From Corallococcus sp. CAG:1435 (GTDB lineage: Bacteria; Bacillota; Clostridia; Christensenellales; CAG-314): DNA of 13,702 bases. Shown here piece by piece: positions 7,868-13,702 of the stretch (position 1 is its first letter; the number at the start of each line of letters is the position of its first letter). The stretch spans positions 51,857 through 65,558 of the forward strand of contig HF998491.1 of NCBI GenBank assembly GCA_000433775.1. The letters run 5' to 3'. A program made the position numbers and the translations under genes. The notes under the pieces were generated by a model. That model was not told the DNA's origin. It searched no databases and saw only the letters and a program-made list of their open reading frames with translations.

Positions 7868-8299
7868 TAAGGTTTATTTACCGTGTATTTATTACATAGT
7901 AGTTACAAAGAGGCGTGTACAAAATGCAACTAACGACCAAAAGGTGCCTTTTGCCTGACAATACAAACTTTGCACAAAACCTGTTTTGTTTGTAATGAAG
8001 TTTTCGACGGTTCAAGTTTAAGCGCCGTAAAAGTATCTCAACAACGAAACGCACTGCCGTCGGCAAAGGAAACTGCAAAACACGCCTTGTACTGCACGAG
8101 CGTTTCTTTACCTGCCACCGTTTTGCAACGCACCGATAAGACTTTGCCAAACCGACTTTTCTGTTATGGAAGGCGATTCTCGGCGAAGCCGCATTAACGC
8201 AACGGCTTTGGAAAAAGTTTGATTGACGATAAATGATTTGCAAAAACAAAATCTGTATCTCTACGAACAGACGTCAAAAAAAGAATAATTGTGACAATA

Positions 8300-8344
8300 T
8301 TTTGCATCTTTTGCAAAAATTTTTATATTTTTGTGCAAAAATTT
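8300..8344. promoter_or_regulatory. A/T-rich repeat cluster upstream of the regulator/clpB promoter
   Basis: TTTTGCA-type words recur at 8300-8306 and 8309-8315, the second within TTTTGCAAAAATTT, and again as TTTTTGTGCAAAAATTT (8328-8344). A further copy lies between the -35 and -10 boxes (8370-8377). The palindrome ATTGTGACAAT is at 8288-8298. Ribbon-helix-helix proteins commonly bind paired short repeats near their own promoter, so this is a candidate operator; the assignment is inference. Confidence 0.4.
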
Positions 8345-8355
8345 ACATAAATTCG

Positions 8356-8383
8356 TTGACAAATTTGTGTTTTTGCATATAAT
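8356..8383 (+). promoter_or_regulatory. Consensus promoter of the regulator/clpB operon
   Basis: A perfect TTGACA (8356-8361) and a perfect TATAAT (8378-8383) are separated by 16 bases. Transcription should start near 8390, about 25 bases before the ATG at 8415. Such a strong housekeeping promoter would normally need repression to make clpB conditional. Confidence 0.9.
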
Positions 8384-8414
8384 ATAGGCGAAAAACAGGA
8401 AAGGAGGAAAACCA

Positions 8415-9071
8415 ATGAAAAAATGCATGTACAGCCTGATGCTGTCCCCCGACGTCGTGCGGGAGATAGACATTTTGGCGGACAAACAAAATACAAACCG
8501 TTCCAATTTGGTCAACCAGATTCTTGCGGAATACGTTTCCCTCATTACGCCGGAAAAACACGTCAAAAACATTTTCGACGTGGTGGAACAGATGTTCGGT
8601 CAAAAAAGCAACTTTTTGTTTTACAGTCAACCCAACGATTTGACAATGTCCATCAAAAGTTCGCTGAAATACCACTACCGCCCCACAATAAGGTACGAAG
8701 TGGAAATGTACCGCATGCCAAAGGAAACGATAGGACAGTTGAAAATACTGTACCGCACGCAATCGCCGGAACTGCTTGTGGAACTGACGAGGTTTTTCAA
8801 AATATGGATGCGCCTGGAAGAGTTGTACATCAGCAATCTTTTTGACAAAGGCGCAATTTCCTACGGTTTGGAAAACGGAAAGTTCACACGTACCTTTGCC
8901 GTACCAAACCACTTCGACTACTCGGAAAAGGACATCGGCAACGCCATAGGCAACTACATTGCCACATTTGACGAAATGATGAAAACCTATCTTGACGGCA
9001 AATACACATCGCTGGAAGAGATGGAAAGCAGATATCTTGCCTACCTCAACGGCGGAGCGCAACTGATTTAA
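8415..9071 (+). CDS. Ribbon-helix-helix domain protein, probable regulator of the clpB operon
   Basis: A 218-residue protein whose first 43 residues have the ribbon-helix-helix (CopG/Arc/MetJ type) pattern: a short strand (about 3-10, CMYSLMLS), helix A (11-25), the turn NTNRSN (26-31), and helix B (31-43, NLVNQILAEYVSL). Such domains bind DNA as dimers through the strand. Residues 44-218 are a predicted soluble mixed helical region with aromatic-rich segments (for example FFKIWMRLEELYISNLF, 127-143) that I do not recognise; it might sense a signal or hold oligomers together. It is far longer than simple CopG or Arc repressors. GGAGG (8403-8407) lies seven bases before the ATG, and the consensus promoter is close upstream. 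clpB begins 16 bases after its stop. It could repress or tune its own operon, or be an unrelated DNA-binding protein that merely shares the transcript. Confidence 0.75.
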   Translation: MKKCMYSLMLSPDVVREIDILADKQNTNRSNLVNQILAEYVSLITPEKHVKNIFDVVEQMFGQKSNFLFYSQPNDLTMSIKSSLKYHYRPTIRYEVEMYRMPKETIGQLKILYRTQSPELLVELTRFFKIWMRLEELYISNLFDKGAISYGLENGKFTRTFAVPNHFDYSEKDIGNAIGNYIATFDEMMKTYLDGKYTSLEEMESRYLAYLNGGAQLI

Positions 9072-9087
9072 CAAGGAGGTGAAAAAC

Positions 9088-11682
9088 ATGGACGCTCAAA
9101 AACTCACTAAAAAAAGTCTTGAAGCCATATCTGCCGCACAGAACATGGCTTTGGAAAATCAAAATATGCAAATAATGCCGGAGCATTTGTTGTACGCTTT
9201 GGTAGATCAGGAAGGAGGACTTGTTCCGCAACTGCTTAAAAAGCAGGGTGTGGACTGCGACAGTCTGCTTGCCGCCGTGGACAGGGAAATTGAAAAAATC
9301 CCCGGCGTCAGCGGCAGCGGAAGAGAACCGGACAAAATCTACATCTCCCCCATTACCGACAAAATTCTTTCGCAGGCGGAGAAAAACGCCATGTCTTCAA
9401 AAGACGAGTACGTTTCCGTCGAACACATAATGCTGGCGCTTTTCGACAACGCACCGGAAAACATAAGGGAAATTTTCCGCACCTTCCAGATGACGAAAGA
9501 CAAATTTTTGCAGGAACTGAAGAAGGTGAAAAGTTCTCCCGTTACGGGCGACGACCCCGAAAGCACCTACGACGCCCTCAACAAGTACGGATTTGACCTT
9601 GTGGAAAGGGCAAAAGCGCAAAAACTCGACCCCGTCATCGGACGTGACAACGAAATACGAAACGTAATACGAATTTTGTCACGTAAATCCAAAAACAACC
9701 CCGTGCTTATCGGCGAACCGGGCGTTGGTAAAACCGCCATTGCCGAAGGTCTTGCGCAACGTATCGTGCGTGGCGACGTACCCGAAGGATTGAAAAACAA
9801 AACCATTTTCGCACTGGACATGGGCGCCCTCATTGCAGGTGCGAAGTTCCGTGGCGAATTTGAGGAAAGGCTGAAAGCCGTCCTAAACGAAATAAAGAAA
9901 AGCGACGGCAGAATTTTGCTGTTTATCGACGAACTGCACACCATTGTGGGTGCAGGAAAGAGCGACGGCGCAATGGACGCAGGCAACTTGCTGAAACCCA
10001 TGCTTGCCCGTGGCGAATTGCACTGCATAGGCGCAACTACGCTGGACGAGTACCGCAAGTACATCGAAAAGGACGCCGCTTTGGAAAGACGTTTCCAACC
10101 CGTCATGGTGGACGAACCGTCGGTCATGGACACCATTTCCATTTTGCGTGGTCTTAAAGAAAGGTACGAAGTGTTTCACGGAGTACAAATTCACGACCAG
10201 GCGCTTGTTGCGGCTGCTACGCTTTCCAACAGGTACATTACCGACAGATTCCTGCCCGACAAAGCCATTGACCTGGTGGACGAGGCTTGCGCCACAATCC
10301 GTACGGAAATTGACTCCATGCCTGCGGAAATGGACGACATATCCCGCAAGATAATGCAGTTGGAAATTGAAGAGATGGCACTGAAAAAGGAAACGGATAC
10401 CCTTTCGCAACAGCGTCTTGCCGACATTCAGAAGGAACTTGCCGATTTGCGTGAGAAATTCAACGCAATGAAGGCGCAATGGCAAAAGGAAAAACAAAGC
10501 ATACATTCCGTTTCCGACATAAAATCGGAAATTGAAAAGGTAAACGCCCAAATCGAGGCGGCACAGCGCAACTACGACTACGCAAAGGCGGCGGAATTGA
10601 AGTACAGCCGTCTGCCCGCTTTGCAAAAACAACTTGCCGAAGCGCAGAAAAACGGCGACAAAAAGCAAAACACTTTGTTGCGTGACACCGTTACCGAAGA
10701 GGAAATCGCAAAGGTCGTTTCCCGCTGGACAGGTATTCCCCTCACCAAACTTATGCAGGGTGAAAGGGAAAAGATACTGCACCTTGACGACATACTGCAC
10801 AAACGTGTTGTCGGTCAGGATGAGGCCGTTACCAAAGTTACCGAAGCAATCATCCGTTCCCGTGCGGGCATAGCCGACCCCAACCGCCCGATAGGTTCGT
10901 TTTTGTTCCTTGGCCCCACAGGCGTGGGCAAGACGGAACTTGCCAAAGCACTTGCGGAAAGTCTGTTTGACGACGAGCACAACCTTGTGCGTATCGACAT
11001 GACGGAATACATGGAAAAGTTTTCCGTTTCACGTCTTATCGGTGCGCCCCCGGGATACGTCGGTTACGACGAAGGCGGTCAACTTACCGAAGCGGTAAGA
11101 AGAAAACCCTATTCCGTTGTGTTGTTTGACGAAATAGAAAAGGCGCACCCCGATGTGTTCAATATTTTGTTGCAGGTACTTGACGACGGCAGAATTACCG
11201 ATTCGCAGGGCAGAACGGTGGACTTCAAAAACACCATAATAATTCTCACCTCCAACCTCGGTTCCGGTTACCTTTTGGAAGGAATCGAACCCAACGGGGA
11301 AATTTCGCAGGAGGCCAAAGACCGTGTGTCGGCACTGCTCAAACAGAGTTTCAGACCGGAATTTCTTAACCGTCTGGACGAAATTGTGTACTACAAACCG
11401 TTGACAAAGGACAATATCTCCAAGATTATCGACTTGCTGATAAAAGACCTTGCCCAACGTATGAAGGAAAAACAACTCAATTTGCAAATTACCGACAAAG
11501 CAAAAGATTTGATTATCGAAAACGGCTACGACCCCGTTTACGGCGCAAGACCGCTTAAACGGTACTTGCAAAGCAAAGTGGAAACGCTCATTGCAAAGAC
11601 GATAATTGCCAAGGATTTGCATGCAAACGACACCCTTGTCGTGGATGTGGAAAACGGCGATTTTACCGTAAAAGTGAAGTAA
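9088..11682 (+). CDS. clpB: ClpB disaggregase (HSP100 AAA+ chaperone)
   Basis: An 864-residue full-length ClpB, the cytosolic hexameric machine that works with DnaK to pull proteins out of aggregates. The N-terminal Clp domain is at about 1-145. NBD1 has Walker A GEPGVGKT (209-216), pore loop KFRGEFEE (253-260; Phe where Tyr is common), Walker B LLFIDE (277-282) and Arg334/Arg335. The coiled-coil middle domain at about 408-530 separates ClpB from ClpC and ClpA. NBD2 has Walker A GPTGVGKT (609-616), pore loop GYVG (656-659), Walker B VVLFDE (677-682) and Arg762 in FLNRLDE. No ClpP-binding loop is evident. I chose the ATG at 9088, eight bases after AAGGAGG (9073-9079); an in-frame GTG at 9079 overlaps that site. 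It is cotranscribed with the ribbon-helix-helix gene. No CIRCE or CtsR site was found upstream, so heat control, if any, may run through that regulator. Confidence 0.97.
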   Translation: MDAQKLTKKSLEAISAAQNMALENQNMQIMPEHLLYALVDQEGGLVPQLLKKQGVDCDSLLAAVDREIEKIPGVSGSGREPDKIYISPITDKILSQAEKNAMSSKDEYVSVEHIMLALFDNAPENIREIFRTFQMTKDKFLQELKKVKSSPVTGDDPESTYDALNKYGFDLVERAKAQKLDPVIGRDNEIRNVIRILSRKSKNNPVLIGEPGVGKTAIAEGLAQRIVRGDVPEGLKNKTIFALDMGALIAGAKFRGEFEERLKAVLNEIKKSDGRILLFIDELHTIVGAGKSDGAMDAGNLLKPMLARGELHCIGATTLDEYRKYIEKDAALERRFQPVMVDEPSVMDTISILRGLKERYEVFHGVQIHDQALVAAATLSNRYITDRFLPDKAIDLVDEACATIRTEIDSMPAEMDDISRKIMQLEIEEMALKKETDTLSQQRLADIQKELADLREKFNAMKAQWQKEKQSIHSVSDIKSEIEKVNAQIEAAQRNYDYAKAAELKYSRLPALQKQLAEAQKNGDKKQNTLLRDTVTEEEIAKVVSRWTGIPLTKLMQGEREKILHLDDILHKRVVGQDEAVTKVTEAIIRSRAGIADPNRPIGSFLFLGPTGVGKTELAKALAESLFDDEHNLVRIDMTEYMEKFSVSRLIGAPPGYVGYDEGGQLTEAVRRKPYSVVLFDEIEKAHPDVFNILLQVLDDGRITDSQGRTVDFKNTIIILTSNLGSGYLLEGIEPNGEISQEAKDRVSALLKQSFRPEFLNRLDEIVYYKPLTKDNISKIIDLLIKDLAQRMKEKQLNLQITDKAKDLIIENGYDPVYGARPLKRYLQSKVETLIAKTIIAKDLHANDTLVVDVENGDFTVKVK

Positions 11683-12171
11683 TGCAGGTTGAATTGTAGC
11701 GAGAAAGCAGGAAAAATGTACCGCTTTTTCCAATACGTATCAAGTTTTTTGGTACAATACAGCAAAACAAAAAAAGGCTTGTCCTTGCGGGCAAGTCTTT
11801 TTTTTGTTTTTTGTCGTCAAACGAAGTGAAAAGCAGGTTTGAACCGCTGTACCTTGCAACAATGCCTCTTGCAACTTCAATTTGTTTTTTTTCGACACGC
11901 AGCCTGTGCGCATCAGACGCCGCAGCGAGAATTTGCAAAAGCAGCCGTTTGCCTATATCAAGTGTTTTACCCCAAAGGCGTTGCCGACGTCAATCGGTTT
12001 ATTGCACGTATTTGTTTTTCCTGCACGTTTTTCAAACCAAGTTTAAGCGTAAAAAACATTTACCACCACAAGTTTTACAACAAAAAGGCATTTTTCACTC
12101 AAAAAAATTTGTTTTTTACTCAATTTTGTTATGTTTTATTCATATAATTTGATAAAGTTTATTACTATAGG
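11683..12171. other. Spacer after clpB: terminator, then gene-free A/T-rich DNA
   Basis: After the clpB stop there is a small hairpin (GGAAAAA 11710-11716 with TTTTTCC 11725-11731) and then the strong terminator at 11769-11805. From 11806 to 12171 I find no credible gene. A minus-strand open stretch over about 11663-11975 has normal-looking codons for part of its length. It lacks a good start and runs through the terminator, so at most it is a decayed fragment. The last 100 bases are very A/T-rich and lead into the promoter at 12172. Confidence 0.5.
11769..11805 (+). terminator. Terminator of the regulator/clpB operon
   Basis: The stem pairs GGCTTGTCC (11776-11784) with GGGCAAGTC (11789-11797) around TTGC, with two G-T pairs. 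It is extended by an A-run before and a T-run after (through 11805). This is a strong intrinsic terminator 87 bases past the clpB stop, and its flanking A-run could let it work on the opposite strand as well. Confidence 0.9.
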
Positions 12172-12200
12172 TTGATTTTCGTTATTGAATGTGTTAAAAT
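12172..12200 (+). promoter_or_regulatory. Promoter of the small membrane protein gene
   Basis: TTGATT (12172-12177) and TAAAAT (12195-12200) are 17 bases apart, with an extended -10 TG at 12192-12193. Transcription should start near 12207. The leader then contains an 8-bp inverted repeat, AATACAAC (12209-12216) with GTTGTATT (12235-12242), and a CCGT-TTTT-ACGG hairpin (12246-12257) running into the GGAGG site. Confidence 0.7.
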
Positions 12201-12286
12201 ACACTACAAATACAACAAATTCGACAAAATCTGCGTTGTATTGAGCCGTTTTTACGGAGGACAAATTGAACCAGTAAATTTTCGTT

Positions 12287-12760
12287 GTGCTGACAGCGGC
12301 AGCATTGATTGCAATAGAATTCAGATTGGTTAGGTACATCAGAGGCACGACTTCCGTCAAAACTCCGGTGGACTTGCTTAAATATTGCTTCATGTACGCA
12401 CTTGTGGCTTTTGCGCCCCTAAGTGCTTTTGCCACGCTGTTTTTGGCTAACTTTGCGGAAATAAGTTTTGTTCTTAAAAACAGTCTTACGCAGGAATTTC
12501 AGGATTTCTGCCGTGCTTTGCTGCAACTTACACTTGGTACGCAATCGGTATTCGTCGCAGCGAAGTTGCTTTTAGGCTACCTGTTGCTGCTGTTTGTAGG
12601 GTCATCACTGGCAACGGCAATTCTTTGCTTTTATTCCCGTTGGTACAAAATTCGCAAACAACAAACAAGCGAAAGCCTTACGGTGAAAAAAGTTGTTTTC
12701 AACTATCAAAATCCGGTGTGTAACAAACTGTATTTGTCACTGGAACGTTTGCTTAACTGA
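12287..12760 (+). CDS. Small membrane protein of unknown function, N-terminus interrupted by an in-frame stop
   Basis: The open part from a GTG encodes 157 residues with two clear membrane helices, about 30-55 (LLKYCFMYALVAFAPL...) and 88-117 (VFVAAKLLLGYLLLLF...). A partial third helix lies at the very start, and a basic cytosolic-looking tail (118-157) follows. I do not recognise the family. The GTG at 12287 has no ribosome site nearby. A good GGAGG (12256-12260) instead precedes an in-frame TTG at 12266 by five bases, but that frame reads L/M-N-Q-stop (TAA 12275-12277) before IFVVLTAAALIAIEF. With the stop ignored, the first helix would be complete. So either the gene carries a nonsense mutation or sequencing error at codon 4, or translation starts inefficiently inside. 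The promoter at 12172 and terminator at 12816-12839 make a one-gene unit. Codon choice looks a little more A/T-rich than in the neighbours. Confidence 0.6.
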   Translation: MLTAAALIAIEFRLVRYIRGTTSVKTPVDLLKYCFMYALVAFAPLSAFATLFLANFAEISFVLKNSLTQEFQDFCRALLQLTLGTQSVFVAAKLLLGYLLLLFVGSSLATAILCFYSRWYKIRKQQTSESLTVKKVVFNYQNPVCNKLYLSLERLLN

Positions 12761-12815
12761 TTTTTTTTGTTTTTTGTTTTTTCCCTAATTTCAACAAAAT
12801 CCGCAACTTTTGAAA

Positions 12816-12839
12816 ACGACAGTTCCTGTCGTCGTTTTT
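12816..12839 (+). terminator. Terminator after the small membrane protein gene
   Basis: ACGACAG (12816-12822) pairs perfectly with CTGTCGT (12826-12832) around TTC, followed by CG and TTTTT (12835-12839). An alternative outer pairing uses AAAACGAC and GTCGTTTT. It lies 56 bases past the stop at 12760. Confidence 0.75.
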
Positions 12840-13065
12840 GCCGTGCATAAAAAGCACACGTCGTTTTTTGCGTGTGTAAGGCTTCTTGCACTGCAAAAAA
12901 AGTGTATTTCAACAACAAACACAGTGAAAAACACTTTTGCACAAAACGACGGGAAAACGTGCCCGAAAGTAATACCTGCGGGAAACAGTTTGTAACAAAG
13001 ACACACCGAAAAGCCTTTTTTGGGGCATACACGTTTTTTAACGTTTTTAACATACTGAAAATACG

Positions 13066-13084
13066 CCACAAACACTGTTTGTGG
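13066..13084 (+). promoter_or_regulatory. 8-bp hairpin abutting the ribosome binding site of the surface protein gene
   Basis: CCACAAAC (13066-13073) and GTTTGTGG (13077-13084) pair perfectly around ACT. The stem ends two bases before the AAAGGAG site (13086-13092). As RNA it could affect ribosome loading or message stability; as DNA it could be an operator palindrome. Confidence 0.5.
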
Positions 13085-13099
13085 GAAAGGAGTTTAACC

Positions 13100-13702
13100 A
13101 TGACAACTTCAAAATGCAAAATACTTAAGGCAATTGCACTGCCTTTGCTTGCAATAATTTTTGTGGCAAGCGTGCTTTTAGGAGTATTTGCAGACAGAAT
13201 CGACTTTTTTGCAAACGCCGATTCTCAAACGCCGACATCCACCAACCCCAATGCGTGGGACGGAGTGAGTAGCGATACTTCCTTTTACACCTTTTCTTCC
13301 AACACACTGCACATCTACACCCCAAACCAATTAAAGGGATTGCAGACGTTGGCGGGAAACGGCTTTACCTTTGAGGGGCTTACCGTCCAACTGGAAACCG
13401 ACATCGACCTTGGCGGACACGACTGGTACCCCATCGAAAACTTTGCAGGCATTTTTGACGGCAACGGACACACCGTAAGCAACGGCGTGCTAAACATTGT
13501 CGGTTCCGCAAACGTGGGCTTCTTCGGAACCGTTGACAAAATCGTCACCATCAAAAACCTGACGCTGAAAAATTTCAGTTCCAAAGTTTCAAAAGAACAA
13601 CTCAACAGCAAAAGCTTGGGACTGCTTCTGGGCGAAAACACCGCCAACGGCACAAGAATCGTCAACTGCGACGTTGTGGACAGTGCGCTTAATTTTCAAG
13701 CC
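13100..13702 (+). CDS. Secreted surface protein with GLUG-like beta-helix motifs (3' part outside the window)
   Basis: The first 201 codons of a longer protein; the frame is open to the window edge. The N-terminus has lysines, then a hydrophobic segment (about 9-31), and a possible signal peptidase I site ANA (38-40), so it should be exported. A Ser/Thr/Pro/Asn-rich linker follows. Then come motifs typical of large adhesin-like surface proteins in Firmicutes and Bacteroidetes: TPNQLKGLQTLA (74-85), VQLETDIDLGGHDWYPI (96-112), FAGIFDGNGHTVSN (115-128), and VGFFGTVDKIVTIKNLTLKN (139-158). The FxGxFDGNGHxI and GFFGxVxxxxxIxNLxL pattern is the start of GLUG or related right-handed beta-helix repeats. 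Role is inferred: cell-surface contact or polymer binding. AAAGGAG (13086-13092) lies seven bases before the ATG, with the hairpin at 13066-13084 just upstream. Wall anchoring cannot be judged because the C-terminus is missing. Confidence 0.85.
   Translation, partial: MTTSKCKILKAIALPLLAIIFVASVLLGVFADRIDFFANADSQTPTSTNPNAWDGVSSDTSFYTFSSNTLHIYTPNQLKGLQTLAGNGFTFEGLTVQLETDIDLGGHDWYPIENFAGIFDGNGHTVSNGVLNIVGSANVGFFGTVDKIVTIKNLTLKNFSSKVSKEQLNSKSLGLLLGENTANGTRIVNCDVVDSALNFQA

Larger units (their letters stand above)
7789..8355. other. Spacer without a convincing gene
   Basis: Between the SDR stop and the regulator promoter I find no frame with both a credible start and protein-like content. Features seen are an 8-bp inverted repeat right after the SDR stop (7791-7798 with 7811-7818), a 13-bp tandem duplication (7842-7867), and the short palindrome TGCCGTCGGCA (8055-8065). 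There are also overlapping small hairpins (8181-8208) and an A/T-rich stretch with repeated TTTTGCA words before the promoter (8300-8344). It may contain a decayed gene or a small RNA, but nothing proves either. Confidence 0.5.
12761..13099. other. Hairpin-rich leader/spacer before the surface protein gene
   Basis: No gene is visible. After the terminator at 12816-12839 there is a series of short hairpins: GTGC/GCAC (12843-12857), CACACG/CGTGTG (12855-12876), and AGTG/CACT (12923-12935). A three-way set, CGGG (12950-12953), CCCG (12962-12965) and CGGG (12979-12982), would allow either of two exclusive pairings. Two near-copies of ACGTTTTTTA lie at 13031-13049. An 8-bp hairpin (13066-13084) touches the ribosome site. 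I do not recognise a known riboswitch, and no clear promoter was found. Confidence 0.5.

Noticed and set aside
7970..8197. A 75-codon + strand frame with a CxxC pair in the spacer
   Set aside because: It starts with TTG without a ribosome site, codon use differs from the real genes, and no zinc-ribbon pattern follows the single CxxC.
8252..8271. Terminator-like hairpin TCTGT/ACAGA with a T-rich tail on the minus strand
   Set aside because: The stem is only five pairs with a 10-base loop, and there is no minus-strand gene upstream for it to end.
8260..8414. CIRCE (HrcA) or CtsR operator upstream of the clpB operon
   Set aside because: Neither TTAGCACTC-N9-GAGTGCTAA nor paired GGTCAAA heptads can be found in this stretch.
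11832..11848. A tRNA T-arm-like stem-loop on the minus strand (AGCGG-TTCAAAC-CTGCT)
   Set aside because: No matching acceptor stem, D-arm or anticodon arm lies at the required distances, so it is a chance resemblance.
11663..11938. A 91-codon minus-strand open frame over the clpB terminator
   Set aside because: It begins at a TTG without a ribosome site and reads through the terminator hairpin. Its tail is unlike protein. At most its first half is a decayed fragment.
12136..12435. A 99-codon minus-strand frame overlapping the small membrane protein gene
   Set aside because: It has no ribosome site, its second half is A/T-driven low-quality sequence, and it runs against the well-placed + strand promoter.
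12840..13092. A known riboswitch in the surface protein leader (c-di-GMP, preQ1, fluoride, glycine considered)
   Set aside because: None of the conserved core sequences of these classes is visible.
1..13702. CRISPR arrays, insertion sequences, att sites, rRNA genes
   Set aside because: No regularly spaced repeats, transposase or integrase frames, terminal inverted repeats with target duplications, or rRNA-like sequence were seen.

Overview
The window reads as chromosomal DNA of a Gram-positive (Bacillota/Firmicutes), Clostridia-like bacterium. The evidence is a DnaD-domain primosome protein next to a DnaI/DnaC-type helicase loader, a YqeY protein, strong Shine-Dalgarno sites of the AAGGAGG type, consensus sigma-A style promoters, and a secreted GLUG-like surface protein of the kind common in gut Clostridia. 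A lineage near Christensenellales is a guess; no rRNA or marker gene here decides it. I see no insertion sequence, phage module, CRISPR array, tRNA or rRNA.

Layout. (1) 1-315: terminator of an unseen + strand gene, then a gene-free spacer. (2) 316-4414, minus strand: a 1204-residue coiled-coil protein built like a Rad50/SbcC/SMC ATPase but without a Walker A P-loop, translationally coupled (ATGA overlap) to yqeY and closed by a terminator. (3) 4415-4579: a divergent control region with partly overlapping promoters. (4) 4580-6980, plus strand: a DnaD-family protein with four C-terminal DnaD/DnaB_2 modules, coupled to a helicase loader and closed by a terminator. (5) 7006-7788: a short-chain dehydrogenase/reductase. 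(6) 7789-8355: a spacer with no convincing gene. (7) 8356-11805: a perfect-hexamer promoter driving a ribbon-helix-helix regulator and clpB, then a strong terminator. (8) 11806-12760: a spacer and then a small membrane protein whose apparent N-terminus carries an in-frame stop. (9) 12761-13702: a hairpin-rich leader and the first 201 codons of a secreted surface protein that runs off the window.

How the genes work together. The DnaD-like protein and the loader should cooperate in loading the replicative helicase during replication initiation or restart. The divergent SMC-like protein and YqeY share their control region, so a chromosome-maintenance link is possible but unproven. The ribbon-helix-helix protein is the obvious candidate regulator of clpB, because no CIRCE or CtsR site was seen upstream. 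The two strongest leads for something undescribed are the P-loop-less Rad50/SMC-like protein and the ribbon-helix-helix/ClpB pair.
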